This document shows positions 1 through 8,644 of a DNA stretch of 64,000 nucleotides, piece after piece (the first letter of the stretch is position 1; every line of letters begins with the position of its first letter). Source of the stretch: Rufibacter radiotolerans. Its GTDB lineage: Bacteria; Bacteroidota; Bacteroidia; Cytophagales; Hymenobacteraceae. The stretch lies in assembly GCF_001078055.1 (NCBI RefSeq), contig NZ_CP010777.1, positions 1,200,408 to 1,264,407 of the forward strand, read 5' to 3'. A program made the position numbers and the translations under genes. Under the pieces are notes generated by a model that saw nothing but the letters and a program-made list of their open reading frames with translations, did no database searches and had not been told where the DNA came from.

Positions 1-865
1 CCGCCAGGGCAATAGCCGTGGTGAGACTCTCCATCCAGGGCCGGTGCTGGAGCAGGCCTGCCCCAAAAACCAAAACGCACAGAAAAATGGTGATTTTGAT
101 AAGCTTATGGCTGAACGATTCCAGCTTTTTCTCCAGCGGCGTAGCCGATTGCTGGGCGCTTTGCACCAGGTTGGCAATCTGGCCCAGCTCGGTGTTCATA
201 CCTGTGCCGGTTACCAGTGCATGGCCATTGCCCTTGGTCACGAAACTGCCTTTAAAGACCATGTTCACCCGTTCGGCCAGAGGTTGGCTATCTGGCAGGA
301 CTTCAATTTTCTTGGGTATGGGCAGAGACTCGCCGGTGAGCGCAGACTCGTTTACCTCCAGCTGCATGGTATGAAACAAGCGGGCGTCTGCGGAGATCAT
401 GTCACCAGCCTCAAGAAAAAGCACGTCGCCGGGCACAATGTGCTCAGAGGAGATTTCCTCCAGACGGCCGCCCCGTAGTACCTTGGCCGGCACCATGGCC
501 ATTTCGCGGAGCGCCTCCATAGATTGGCGGGCATTGTATTCCATAAAGAACCCAATGAACCCGTTAAGCAGAATCACCAATAAAATAGCCGAGCCATCCA
601 GCCATTCCTGAAACAGAAAAGAGAGGCCCATGGCGGCCAGCAGCAGGAAGGTAATGGGCCCGGTGAACTGATGGAGCAGCACTACCAGCAGGCTTTCCTG
701 TTGCTGTTTATCCACCTGGTTTTCGCCCCATTGCTTTAATCTGGCTTCTATCTCTTGGGCACTTAATCCCTTTTCCAGATTACCGGCCAAAGCGGTGGCC
801 AGCTCCTCCGGTGAAAGGGCGTGTGGGTTAGGGAGGGTATGCGGAAGCGCTTGCGTTTTGGCCAT
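1..865 (-). CDS. P-type cation-transporting ATPase, N-terminal part (cut by window edge)
   Basis: Read on the minus strand from ATG at 865, 288 codons are present before the window ends. The protein starts MAKTQALPHTLPNPHALSPE and has the short N-terminal cation-ATPase domain (GLSAQEIEARLKQWGENQV near residues 30-50). A first transmembrane pair follows, and then the actuator domain with its dephosphorylation motif LTGES (about residue 180). This is the type II (Ca2+/Mg2+/Na+-K+-like) P-type ATPase layout, an inner-membrane pump driven by ATP hydrolysis. The phosphorylated Asp (DKTGT) and the ATP-binding domain lie outside the window, so substrate and intactness cannot be judged. The VIT-family transporter next door makes metal or cation homeostasis plausible. 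Confidence 0.9.
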   Translation of the reverse strand, partial: MAKTQALPHTLPNPHALSPEELATALAGNLEKGLSAQEIEARLKQWGENQVDKQQQESLLVVLLHQFTGPITFLLLAAMGLSFLFQEWLDGSAILLVILLNGFIGFFMEYNARQSMEALREMAMVPAKVLRGGRLEEISSEHIVPGDVLFLEAGDMISADARLFHTMQLEVNESALTGESLPIPKKIEVLPDSQPLAERVNMVFKGSFVTKGNGHALVTGTGMNTELGQIANLVQSAQQSATPLEKKLESFSHKLIKITIFLCVLVFGAGLLQHRPWMESLTTAIALA

Positions 866-1034
866 GGTTGGTCTTTGCTAACAGCCTAAAGTCCATGTAC
901 TACCAGAAAAAATGCCACTTCTTTTCATACGTTCCTTGCAGTTTAAAAGCCACCCGGGCGGCAACCAGTTTTACAGGAGGATGCGCTATTGCTTTCCGGT
1001 TTGGGACGGCCTGGAGCATGAAAAAAGTAAAAGG

Positions 1035-1073
1035 CGTTTTAGGCCCGTTTTCTGGAGAACAGGCCTGAAACGG
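1035..1073. repeat. Dispersed intergenic palindrome, copy 1
   Basis: An imperfect inverted repeat with arms CGTTTTAGGCCCGTTTTC and GAGAACAGGCCTGAAACG. It lies between the ATPase start and the end of the VIT gene. It belongs to the window-wide palindrome family whose best copy is at 43966-44019. Confidence 0.75.
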
Positions 1074-1121
1074 AACATTCAGGTCACCTTGGACAGGGCA
1101 GATCCAAAATTTCTGGTACTT

Positions 1122-1880
1122 CTACAAGTCCTTAAGTAGGATACCTACCAGGTAGGCCAGGGAGGCCGCGGCGCCCCCCAGCAAAAGGGTTTCCAGGCCG
1201 GACGAATACCAGGGCTTGTACACAAACTTGCTTTTGAGGGCGCCAATCCCAAAAAAAGCAATGGCGGTGCAAACACTGCTCCACAGGAAAGGCGACTGAA
1301 GGTTTCCCTTGAAATAGTAATCAAACAGAAAGGGCGCTACCGGAATAAAGCCCACCAAAAGAAAAGCGGTAAAGGTGGCAAAGGCCGCTTTCCAGGCCGA
1401 CATGGGGTTGAGGGACATGCCGTGTTCTTCCTGCACCATGGTCTCGCACCAGAGCTGCTTGTCTGCGGTGATGGTTTGCACTATTTGCTCCAGCATGTCA
1501 CCGTTGAAGCCTTTGGCGGCATAGATCTGCCTGATTTCCTCCTGCTCCCCCTCCGGGAACAATTCTATGTGGTTGCGTTCATCGGTGCGGGTCTTTTCCA
1601 GGAGCTGTAGTTCTGTGTTGGTGCCCAGGTAGTTGCTCACGGCCATACTGAACCCATCGGCCAGCAGGTTAGCCATGCCCATAATGATCACAATCTGAGG
1701 AGCCAGGCTGGCCCCCGCCACCCCAGACACCACCGCGAAGGTGGTCACGGCGCCATCTACCGCCCCGTACACAAAATCTTTGAGATAACTATGCTTGGTC
1801 TGCTGCTGCAGCCGTGACCTTACCTGCTCCGGCGTATGCGAAGCCTCCAGTTGCTTCCGTATGAGATCTTGTGGTTGCAT
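1122..1880 (-). CDS. VIT1/CCC1-family metal transporter
   Basis: A 252-residue membrane protein of the vacuolar iron transporter (VIT1/CCC1) family, which moves Fe2+ or Mn2+ across membranes. Visible are the family signature DGAVTTFAVVSGVAGA (residues 42-57), a second helix (IVIIMGMANLLADGFSMAVSNYL), a cytoplasmic stretch rich in Glu and His (DERNHIELFPEGEQEEIR), which in this family binds metal, and three hydrophobic C-terminal helices. Length and order fit a complete protein. It lies downstream of the P-type ATPase start on the same strand, separated by about 250 bp that hold a palindrome, so the two are probably transcribed separately. The ion transported is not shown by the sequence. Confidence 0.9.
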   Translation of the reverse strand: MQPQDLIRKQLEASHTPEQVRSRLQQQTKHSYLKDFVYGAVDGAVTTFAVVSGVAGASLAPQIVIIMGMANLLADGFSMAVSNYLGTNTELQLLEKTRTDERNHIELFPEGEQEEIRQIYAAKGFNGDMLEQIVQTITADKQLWCETMVQEEHGMSLNPMSAWKAAFATFTAFLLVGFIPVAPFLFDYYFKGNLQSPFLWSSVCTAIAFFGIGALKSKFVYKPWYSSGLETLLLGGAAASLAYLVGILLKDL

Positions 1881-2164
1881 ACAGCATACAGGTGACGGTA
1901 CGGCAGATGGACCTTATCAGGGCCTGACAAGCCAAAGCTCTGTAGTTTTCCATCCTTATAATTTACTCCAGAACGCAAGGCGAGGTTGTTCCGGAACGGG
2001 TGATACAGGTTGTTCAGAAGGTTTCTATTTTACGGGGCCGGTAGCCGAAGAAGGAAGGCAGAAGTACGATTTTTAGCGCTACAATGGTGGCTTGGCCGTA
2101 TCTTGCGTACCTTAGAAGGAAAACAAGCGGAGGCGGCGCAAGCCTTTGCGCTCACGGAAATACC

Positions 2165-2596
2165 ATGAAAGTAGTAGGCAACATCAAAAGCATCACCCCC
2201 CAGCGTAGTTCCAAGAAACAGGCCATTGAGCTGCACATTGACCGCGTAGAGTACGTAACCAGCAAGAAAGACGGCCGCTATTACCAGGACTTCAACTACA
2301 TAGATGACCTGGACACACCCCTGGTCATCACTGGCGACTGCCTGGCCTTGTCAACGGACAAGAAGCTGGACGAAGACGAATATGAGTTCCACGTCTATGA
2401 CAAAGTAGGCGAAGAATATGTCCTGAACAAAGACAAGTACCTGTTCCTCTCCATGGCCTATGACTTTGACGAAGACCAGCACATCTTAAGCGAAGTAGAC
2501 TACACCATCACCCTTCCGCCAGATGAATTTGACCAATTCAAGAAAGAGCGGGAAAACGAAAAGGCCCTGAAGGTGCTGGGCAAAAAGCGCAAATAA
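2165..2596 (+). CDS. Conserved hypothetical acidic cytosolic protein
   Basis: 143 residues starting MKVVGNIKSITPQRSSKKQA. I chose ATG 2165 over an in-frame upstream start at 2084, because the upstream 27 codons (Cys/Ala/Arg-rich, low complexity) do not look coding. The protein is strongly acidic with many Asp/Glu-Lys pairs. It has alternating beta-like stretches (IELHIDRVEYVT, YEFHVYDKVG, YLFLSMAYDF) and a charged C-terminal helix ending in KKRK. It has no signal peptide or membrane segment. I do not recognise the family. The next gene converges on it, and palindrome copy 2 lies between them. Confidence 0.75.
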   Translation: MKVVGNIKSITPQRSSKKQAIELHIDRVEYVTSKKDGRYYQDFNYIDDLDTPLVITGDCLALSTDKKLDEDEYEFHVYDKVGEEYVLNKDKYLFLSMAYDFDEDQHILSEVDYTITLPPDEFDQFKKERENEKALKVLGKKRK

Positions 2597-2659
2597 ACTG
2601 GTAAGGTAAAGCCGGTAAGGAGATCGTCCTTTACGCTTCAGCAGCCCGATATAGTATTT

Positions 2660-2699
2660 CTGTTTTACGCCTGTTTTCCAGAAAACAGGCGTAAAACAG
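2660..2699. repeat. Dispersed intergenic palindrome, copy 2
   Basis: A near-perfect palindrome with arms CTGTTTTACGCCTGTTTTC and GAAAACAGGCGTAAAACAG. The usual AGG/CCT step is replaced by ACG/CGT on both arms, a compensated change. It sits between two convergent genes. Confidence 0.85.
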
Positions 2700-2772
2700 A
2701 TTCGCTCTTGGGGCCTCCAATATTCACTAATTCGGCCCGGCACAGCCTCAAAAAATCTCACTTGATAGGTGT

Positions 2773-3702
2773 CTAAGCCTTTTGAAAGTTAGCCCATAGG
2801 TTCTCTGGGTAAACGCCTGCCTGTACCAAGGCCGCTAAATTCTGCACCGTGCCGGGCTTGTCTTCGGGGTAGGTCACACCGAACCATTTTTCTTTGGAAG
2901 GCAGCACTTTTACCCGGGCCTGCCCAGCCGTGATCATCTGGCCCACCACGGTAGACAACACGCATTCCTCCTTAAGCGAGTAGCCCTCGTGAATGAGAAA
3001 TTCCCTGAAACACCGCTCCAGGTACGGCAGCACATCGGGCTTGAAGCCCATTAAATTCATAGACACCATCTCCCGCCCGGTTAACGTGCTGTAGGCCGCG
3101 CCGGCATCCTGCACCTGAATGCCGGTTTCGGTACGCAGGATCTGGGTGAGTTCGGTTAGTTTGGTCAGGTAACCGTCTGGGGTGAGTTCGCAGAGGGCGC
3201 GGGAAACGGCCCCGTAATCAGACAAGGTATTTTGCAGATGGAAGCCCACCAGTGCATGTTCCTGCGGCGTGTGGTTTTCCCGGAAGAAGCGGGCTACCAG
3301 GTCAAAGGATTTCCGGCCGTAGAAATCATCTCCGTTAATGACCGCAAAAGGCCCTTCCTGCAAGGCAGAAGTGGCTACCCAGAGCGCGTGCGCCGTGCCC
3401 CAGGGCTTTTGGCGGCCTTCCGGTACCCTAAAACCTTCGGGTAACTTGTCCAGTTCCTGCCGTACGTAGGCCACGGGTACATTCGCCGGCAGACGTGCGT
3501 CCATGGCCGCCCTGAACTCTTTCTCAATGGCCTTCCTTATCACAAATACCACCTTCCCGAAGCCCGCCTGCAACGCATCATAGATAGAATACTCCATGAT
3601 AGTTTCACCGTGCGGACCGAAGGGCTCCAGTTGCTTCAGGCGGCCGTACCGGCTAGACATGCCAGCTGCTAAGACAAGTAAGGTGGGGCGTGGTGACATC
3701 AT
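2773..3702 (-). CDS. Sugar-phosphate nucleotidyltransferase family protein
   Basis: A 309-residue cytosolic protein with the NTP-transferase glycine-rich nucleotide-binding signature at its start (VLAAGMSSRYGRLKQLEPFG, residues 9-28). A sugar-phosphate domain follows, with the metal-binding acidic motif VINGDDFYG near residues 121-129. Family members transfer a nucleoside monophosphate from NTP to a sugar or alcohol phosphate to make an activated sugar. The conserved C-terminal part (KEKWFGVTYPEDKPGTVQNLAALV) suggests a whole protein. No sugar-pathway genes adjoin it, so the substrate is unknown. It lies 17 bp downstream of the small gene at 3720-4034 on the same strand and may share its transcript. 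Confidence 0.85.
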   Translation of the reverse strand: MMSPRPTLLVLAAGMSSRYGRLKQLEPFGPHGETIMEYSIYDALQAGFGKVVFVIRKAIEKEFRAAMDARLPANVPVAYVRQELDKLPEGFRVPEGRQKPWGTAHALWVATSALQEGPFAVINGDDFYGRKSFDLVARFFRENHTPQEHALVGFHLQNTLSDYGAVSRALCELTPDGYLTKLTELTQILRTETGIQVQDAGAAYSTLTGREMVSMNLMGFKPDVLPYLERCFREFLIHEGYSLKEECVLSTVVGQMITAGQARVKVLPSKEKWFGVTYPEDKPGTVQNLAALVQAGVYPENLWANFQKA

Positions 3703-3719
3703 AGTTATTTATGGAGCAG

Positions 3720-4034
3720 TTATCGACTGAAAGCAAAGGGAAGTACTAGAGTGTACGGGAATAGGTAAGAATTTGCCTTGCGAGGTGGGTGATAATAATA
3801 GGTTTTTGGGAAGGAAATATTTTGGATTACGTGTACCCACGATTCAAAATCAGAGGAGTAAAGCTGGGCCAGTGACTGATTCTCATACGCGAAGGCGTGG
3901 ACCCGCATAGGCATCCGGTTCAAAGACACCACCTGAGGCGTGGTCAATTCATAGGGCAGGCCAGGGTGGGCAAATAAGGGGGCAGCAAAAAGCAGGAGGC
4001 AAAAAAGCAGCAGCGCAGATTTGGGGTAAAACAT
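3720..4034 (-). CDS. Small exported protein, possibly the truncated N-terminus of a GH2 glycosidase
   Basis: 104 residues. A clear Sec signal peptide (MFYPKSALLLFCLLLFAAPLFA) ends near residue 22. The next stretch, TPQVVSLNRMPMRVHAFAYE (about residues 32-51), resembles the start of bacteroidetal glycoside hydrolase family 2 beta-galactosidases, where an NPxVVxxNRxPxR sequence precedes the first jelly-roll domain. After ENQSLAQ the resemblance stops and the remaining 45 residues look unrelated. GH2 enzymes exceed 800 residues, so this would be a remnant whose start fused to other sequence, unless it is a genuine small secreted protein. The family match is from memory. Confidence 0.5.
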   Translation of the reverse strand: MFYPKSALLLFCLLLFAAPLFAHPGLPYELTTPQVVSLNRMPMRVHAFAYENQSLAQLYSSDFESWVHVIQNISFPKTYYYHPPRKANSYLFPYTLVLPFAFSR

Positions 4035-4143
4035 TGGGGAAGGGCTTAGGTAGTAGTGTGGTATAAGCGAAGGTTAAGGTAAATAATAACAGGTCGCCGT
4101 GAGGCTAACCGGGCAAGATGAAAATTCCGGCCCAGCCGGTTTT

Positions 4144-4182
4144 TGTTTTAAGGCCGTTTTTAGTAAAACAGCCTTAAAACAG
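4144..4182. repeat. Dispersed intergenic palindrome, copy 3
   Basis: Arms TGTTTTAAGGCCGTTTT and AAAACAGCCTTAAAACAG, lying in the 421 bp gap 4035-4455. Apart from this copy and the decayed copy at 4389 I see nothing in that gap. Confidence 0.75.
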
Positions 4183-4388
4183 AAAGCCTTAGATATTAGA
4201 ACAAGGCCTAAAGTTTAAAACCTGGCAGTAAGATAATAAGATTGGGATATCCTGAAAAGGTAACTGCTTTGAACTGGGTTGCTTACCGGAAAGGAGTGGG
4301 AAACAGACACATTTGCCAGGTGCGTAAAACCGCTGGGCAGGGCAAAGGAAGGGAGGAGAAAGAGAAATCGATTAAGGCCTTGTAGAAA

Positions 4389-4430
4389 GGTGTTTTGGGT
4401 CTCTTTTAAGAAAAACGGCCTCTAAACGCC
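4389..4430. repeat. Decayed dispersed palindrome, copy 4
   Basis: A weak copy (GGTGTTTTGGGTCTCTTTT against AAAAACGGCCTCTAAACGCC) just downstream of the small gene ending at 4456. The outer arms still pair and the centre has lost symmetry. Confidence 0.45.
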
Positions 4431-4455
4431 AAGCGGGAAAATTTGAAAGAGGGGA

Positions 4456-4803
4456 TTACAACTGCAGGTGGCAGGGAAGCTCCATTTCCTGGCCGGTCAT
4501 CACAAAAAAGAAGTTCTGCAGTTGGTGCACGTAGGCCACGGGGGCGCTGGTGGCAATGTAGCCGCCGTTAAAGACAATCTCTTTGTACTTTGGGTCCAGG
4601 GCCCACTGGCTTAGCTCTGGGAACATGAACTCGTCTTCCAGCTCATCATAGTTGGCCCCCGAAAGCCATTCATCTGTCAGGGGGATAGGGTCATACAATG
4701 CCGCCTCGCCGCTGAGAATAGCCATCATGCGACCCGCATCAATGACCACGTAGGTCCCTGCCTCAGAAACTATATTACCAAGCCGAAGTTCATTTGCAAA
4801 CAT
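4456..4803 (-). CDS. Conserved hypothetical protein
   Basis: 115 residues, starting MFANELRLGNIVSEAGTYVV, with no signal peptide or membrane segment. The opening LRLGNIV, the later PIPLTDEWL (about residues 40-48) and VAYVHQLQNFFFVMTGQEM near the C-terminus are typical of small bacteroidetal proteins that sit as isolated genes and have sometimes been linked to phage-derived families. I cannot assign a function. It lies downstream of the VLRF1 gene on the same strand, about 165 bp away, so shared transcription is possible. Confidence 0.7.
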   Translation of the reverse strand: MFANELRLGNIVSEAGTYVVIDAGRMMAILSGEAALYDPIPLTDEWLSGANYDELEDEFMFPELSQWALDPKYKEIVFNGGYIATSAPVAYVHQLQNFFFVMTGQEMELPCHLQL

Positions 4804-4967
4804 GCTGCAATATACGGGTTATCATTTTTATAAAAACACAATTGGCCCCAGTCTTGGGCAGAAGCCCAGTTGAAACCAGAAATCCAGGAAGGCAACCAGC
4901 TACTAGCCAGTGGGTTCCCTTAAAGGAGGCTTTTCTTGCCGGCCAATAGGGGAAACCCATCTTCGTT

Positions 4968-5669
4968 TTAACGGTCCCCGTCTTCGCTTTCGTCTTCGTC
5001 TGGCAGGTTTTTTTCACCCAGAAGCTCGTTCACCAGGTCCTGGTGGGTGGGTTCATAGATGAGTTCGCCTTTGAGCAGGAACTTGTGCACGTCCATCATC
5101 ACGTCATAAATGGGGGTGTGCACGTGCATGGGAATCTTGAACAGGCGCTCGTCTCGTTTGTCAAAAGGGGTGGAAACCTTTGCGTCATAGAGGTAGGGGA
5201 GCAGGGTCTTGGAGCAACTGATGGCCACGCGGTGCACGGTATGGTCCTCAAAGTATGTTTGCAGGCGCTCGTTTATGTTCTCGAAGAATTCCAGGGTTTC
5301 GCCTAGCCGCACCCGGGAGCCGGCCCTGGATTTGCCTTTGGTCTTGAGGTACTTGATCTGGCTTTTGCCCTGCTTTTTACGCACCATGTAAGACCGGAAC
5401 ACTTTATGGTCCAGGTTAACCCCGTCCTCAAAGTAGCCCACCGCGCAGTTGCCCGCCTGTATAAGCAGCAGCACGTAGTGCACGGGTGCGTCCTCCTTTC
5501 CGCCCACGGCCGGAAACACAATAGGTAACCGGAAGATCACCTGCTCATTGCCGGCGGCGTCTAAAAGCAGCACGCGGTGCTTCTCCTGGTCATAGGCATA
5601 CGGCACGGCCCCGGCCAGAATCTTTTGGAGCAGGTGGGCAGAGGTCTCTCTGGAAAGGAATCGGTTCAT
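4968..5669 (-). CDS. VLRF1-type (Vms1-like) release factor homologue, bacteroidetes family
   Basis: 233 residues from ATG 5669. The central block HKVFRSYMVRKKQGKSQIKY followed by KTKGKSRAGSRVRLGETLEFFE (about residues 110-152) resembles the VLRF1 catalytic loop of eukaryotic Vms1/ANKZF1, which hydrolyses peptidyl-tRNA on stalled large ribosomal subunits. That loop has an RKKQG...Q stretch and then a GxxxSAGSxxRR-like stretch. Bacteroidetes have their own VLRF1 family, so a role in rescuing stalled ribosomes is likely but inferred. The C-terminus is acidic (DEDESEDGDR). An in-frame ATG at 5738 would add 23 residues, but a -7 box at 5743-5750 would put the transcript start on top of it, so I prefer 5669. 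Confidence 0.7.
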   Translation of the reverse strand: MNRFLSRETSAHLLQKILAGAVPYAYDQEKHRVLLLDAAGNEQVIFRLPIVFPAVGGKEDAPVHYVLLLIQAGNCAVGYFEDGVNLDHKVFRSYMVRKKQGKSQIKYLKTKGKSRAGSRVRLGETLEFFENINERLQTYFEDHTVHRVAISCSKTLLPYLYDAKVSTPFDKRDERLFKIPMHVHTPIYDVMMDVHKFLLKGELIYEPTHQDLVNELLGEKNLPDEDESEDGDR

Positions 5670-5742
5670 AAAACGGAATAGGCCTTTGTGAAAGTAAGCA
5701 AAAAGCCGCTCTATACGGCAAGCCACCCCCTTGGGCAAAAGT

Positions 5743-5750
5743 CAAATATA
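5743..5750 (-). promoter_or_regulatory. Bacteroidetes -7 promoter box for the VLRF1 gene
   Basis: TATATTTG on the minus strand matches TAnnTTTG exactly. Transcription would start near 5736, giving a 5' leader of about 67 nt before ATG 5669. I did not find a clear -33 TTG. Confidence 0.4.
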
Positions 5751-5991
5751 CGCTAAAAGCACCAGGAGGCCGCCCATATCCTATAACCTGACCCAGGCAG
5801 ATACGTTATTTAATATAGTATTAACAATAGAACCGCTGGTATTTTCCCTGTGCGCTGAGCACCCGGAAAACCAGCCTCCGCTTTGCGCCTCCTGCCCAAG
5901 ATGCCGTCTGTCTGGTGTCTGTAAATGATCTGCCTGCCTGTTTCACCTCCCCCTTATTGCCAATGCACCGGTGCCTAAAAGAGTCCATGCC

Positions 5992-8424
5992 ATGGAGCCA
6001 TTCATCAAGCTGTTCAAAGAAATCAGTTACCAAGACCTGGGAAAAGTGGGGGGCAAGAATGCCTCGCTGGGCGAAATGTTCAACCAACTGAACCCGGTGG
6101 GGGTAAAGGTGCCCGACGGCTACGCCACAACGGCAGACGCCTATTGGTTTTTCCTGGACAACCAGAACCTGCGGCAGCCACTCACCCAGATATTGCACAG
6201 CCTGGACCTGGACCGGTTCTCTAACCTGGCAGCCGTGGGCGAGAAAGCCCGGGCCCTTATTCTGCGGGCCACCCTTCCAGAGCAGCTTTGCCAAGAAATT
6301 GAGAAAGGCTATGACTACCTCAAAAAGCAATACGGCGAGGAGATCTCCCTGGCCGTGAGAAGCAGCGCCACCGCCGAAGACCTGCCCACCGCCAGTTTTG
6401 CCGGCCAGCTGGAGACCTACCTGAATGTGCGGGGCCTGCGCCACCTGCTGTTGGCCTGCCACCACAGCTATGCCTCGCTGTTCACAGACCGCGCCATTAA
6501 GTACCGGGTAGACAACGGCTTTGACCACATGCAGGTGGCTTTGTCGGTGGGCGTGCAGGTAATGGTGCGGTCAGACAAGGCCAGTTCCGGGGTCATGTTC
6601 ACCCTGGACCCAGATACCGGCTTTGAGAACGTGGTGGTCATCTCGGGGGCCTGGGGCCTGGGCGAAAACGTGGTGCAGGGGGCCGTGAACACCGATGAGT
6701 TCATGGTGTTCAAGCCTCTGCTGGAAACCGCCGCCCAACCCGTGATTTCACGCAAGCTGGGCAGCAAGGCCAAAACCATGGTTTACGCCGACCCCGCCGA
6801 GGGGGAACTTCAGAGCCCAACAGATGCAATTATAAACCTGGACACCCTCCCCGAGAAACAGGAACAGTTGGTCTTGCAGGACCAGGAAGTAGTGCAATTG
6901 GCCCGATGGGCTATCAAGATTGAGGACCACTACCACCAACCCATGGACATTGAATGGGCCAAAGACGGCCTCACCCAGGAACTGTTCATTGTGCAGGCCC
7001 GCCCCGAAACCGTGCAGAGCCAGCATAAGAACCAGGCGTTTTTCACCGAGTACACCCTGGAGGAAAAAGGCGAGGTGCTGTGCGCGGGCATTGGGCTGAG
7101 TAACCGCATTGTGTCAGGTATTGCCAGGATCCTGCACTCGCCGGCAGAGATAGACAAGCTGCAGGAAGGCGAGGTGCTGGTAACCCGTAAAACCGACCCG
7201 GACTGGGACCCCATCCTGAAAAAGGCCATCGCCATTGTCACCGAACAGGGCGGCCGCACCAGCCATGCCGCTATTGTCGCCCGTGAGGTAGGCGCCGTAG
7301 CTGTGCTGGGCACCAACAACGCCACCCAACAGATACAGGACGGCCAGGAGGTGACCGTATCCACCGCCGGCGGCGAGACCGGGTACGTGTATGCCGGCAA
7401 GCTGAAGTGGTCCGAAGTAAAAACCGATCTCCAGCACCTGGAAAAACCCCAGACCAAGGCCATGTTAATTCTGGGCGACCCAGAGCAGGCCTTCAAATAC
7501 TCTTTCCTTCCCAATGATGGGGTAGGACTCATGCGCATGGAGTTCATCATCAACAATGCCATTCAGATTCACCCCATGGCCCTGAAGCATTTTGAGAAGG
7601 TGCAGGACCCGGCGGCCCGCGAGAAAATAGAAAATCTCACCCGCCAATACACTAACAAGGAAGACTTCTTCGTGGAGAAACTGGCCGAGGCGACCGCCCT
7701 CATTGCCGCCGCTTTCTACCCCAAAGACGTGATTGTGCGCATGAGCGATTTCAAGTCCAATGAGTATGCCAACCTTATTGGCGGCCGGCAGTTTGAACCC
7801 GAGGAATCTAACCCCATGATTGGGCTTCGGGGCGCCTCCAGGTATTACCACCCACTGTACCAGGAGGGGTTTGAGATGGAATGCCTGGCTATGAAAAAGG
7901 TGCGCGACGAAATGGGCCTCACCAACGTGAAACTGATGATTCCTTTCTGCAGAACCGTGGAGGAAGGCCGAAAAGTGATTGATCTTATGGCAGACTACGG
8001 GCTGCGGCGCGCCGAAAACCAACTGGAGATCTATGTAATGGTGGAGATTCCGTCTAACGCCCTCTTGGCCGAGGAGTTTGCCCAGCTTTTTGACGGCTTC
8101 TCCATCGGTTCCAATGACCTTACACAACTGACCTTGGGTGCCGACCGTGACTCGGGGTTGATCAGTGATATTTTCACCCCCTTTGACCCGGCCGTGCAGC
8201 AACTGATTGTCATGACCCTGCAGAAGGCGCACCGCACCGGCACCAAAACCGGGCTCTGCGGCCAGGCCCCCAGCGATTACCCGCAATACGCTTCCTTTTT
8301 AATAGAGAACGGCATAGACAGCATTTCCTTTAACCCAGATGCCTTCTTCCGGGGGCTGGAGAACATGCTGCAAGCCGAAAAGCTGCAGGCCCAGCGGCCC
8401 AGGCATTTAATTGAGGTGGGGTGA
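5992..8424 (+). CDS. ppsA: Phosphoenolpyruvate synthase (pyruvate, water dikinase)
   Basis: An 810-residue enzyme making PEP from pyruvate and ATP (products AMP and phosphate), the first step of gluconeogenesis from pyruvate. The N-terminal ATP-grasp domain shows VGGKNASLGEM and the SSATAEDLPTASFAGQLETY block. The swivelling phosphohistidine domain carries GGRTSHAAIVAREVG with catalytic His425. The C-terminal PEP/pyruvate barrel ends with GLCGQAPSDYPQYASFLIE. Length is usual for the family. A GTG at 5971 is in frame, but ATG 5992 gives MEPFIKLFKEISYQDLGKVG and fits the family better. The neighbours are stress genes on the same strand. PEP synthase next to Hsp20 recalls dormancy-type regulons of other bacteria, which is inference. 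Confidence 0.95.
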   Translation: MEPFIKLFKEISYQDLGKVGGKNASLGEMFNQLNPVGVKVPDGYATTADAYWFFLDNQNLRQPLTQILHSLDLDRFSNLAAVGEKARALILRATLPEQLCQEIEKGYDYLKKQYGEEISLAVRSSATAEDLPTASFAGQLETYLNVRGLRHLLLACHHSYASLFTDRAIKYRVDNGFDHMQVALSVGVQVMVRSDKASSGVMFTLDPDTGFENVVVISGAWGLGENVVQGAVNTDEFMVFKPLLETAAQPVISRKLGSKAKTMVYADPAEGELQSPTDAIINLDTLPEKQEQLVLQDQEVVQLARWAIKIEDHYHQPMDIEWAKDGLTQELFIVQARPETVQSQHKNQAFFTEYTLEEKGEVLCAGIGLSNRIVSGIARILHSPAEIDKLQEGEVLVTRKTDPDWDPILKKAIAIVTEQGGRTSHAAIVAREVGAVAVLGTNNATQQIQDGQEVTVSTAGGETGYVYAGKLKWSEVKTDLQHLEKPQTKAMLILGDPEQAFKYSFLPNDGVGLMRMEFIINNAIQIHPMALKHFEKVQDPAAREKIENLTRQYTNKEDFFVEKLAEATALIAAAFYPKDVIVRMSDFKSNEYANLIGGRQFEPEESNPMIGLRGASRYYHPLYQEGFEMECLAMKKVRDEMGLTNVKLMIPFCRTVEEGRKVIDLMADYGLRRAENQLEIYVMVEIPSNALLAEEFAQLFDGFSIGSNDLTQLTLGADRDSGLISDIFTPFDPAVQQLIVMTLQKAHRTGTKTGLCGQAPSDYPQYASFLIENGIDSISFNPDAFFRGLENMLQAEKLQAQRPRHLIEVG

Positions 8425-8554
8425 TAAGCAACCCTATTCCTGGCCTGAAATTTCGCCAGAAGAGGTAACCCTCTAACATGTCCACACGCCTGTTCCCAAT
8501 TTTAGGCAACATGAGAAAGATAGGATTTCTTTCAACTTTGGGGTTCTAACAACG

Positions 8555-8590
8555 TAAAATATAAAATAACATTCAAAATATTATATTTTA
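8555..8590. promoter_or_regulatory. AT-rich inverted repeat upstream of the first hsp20 gene (candidate operator)
   Basis: TAAAATATAA and TTATATTTTA form perfect 10 bp arms 16 nt apart, 54 bp before the hsp20 ATG. It is unlike the CIRCE element (TTAGCACTC-N9-GAGTGCTAA). The binding protein is unknown. Confidence 0.35.
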
Positions 8591-8644
8591 AATGTTTCCC
8601 AAGCCTAATCATTCACTAGATGTCTTACCTAAAAATTTTAATCT

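Noticed and set aside
5971..5991. GTG start for PEP synthase
   Set aside because: ATG 5992 gives a family-like N-terminus and the seven codons between do not resemble PpsA starts.
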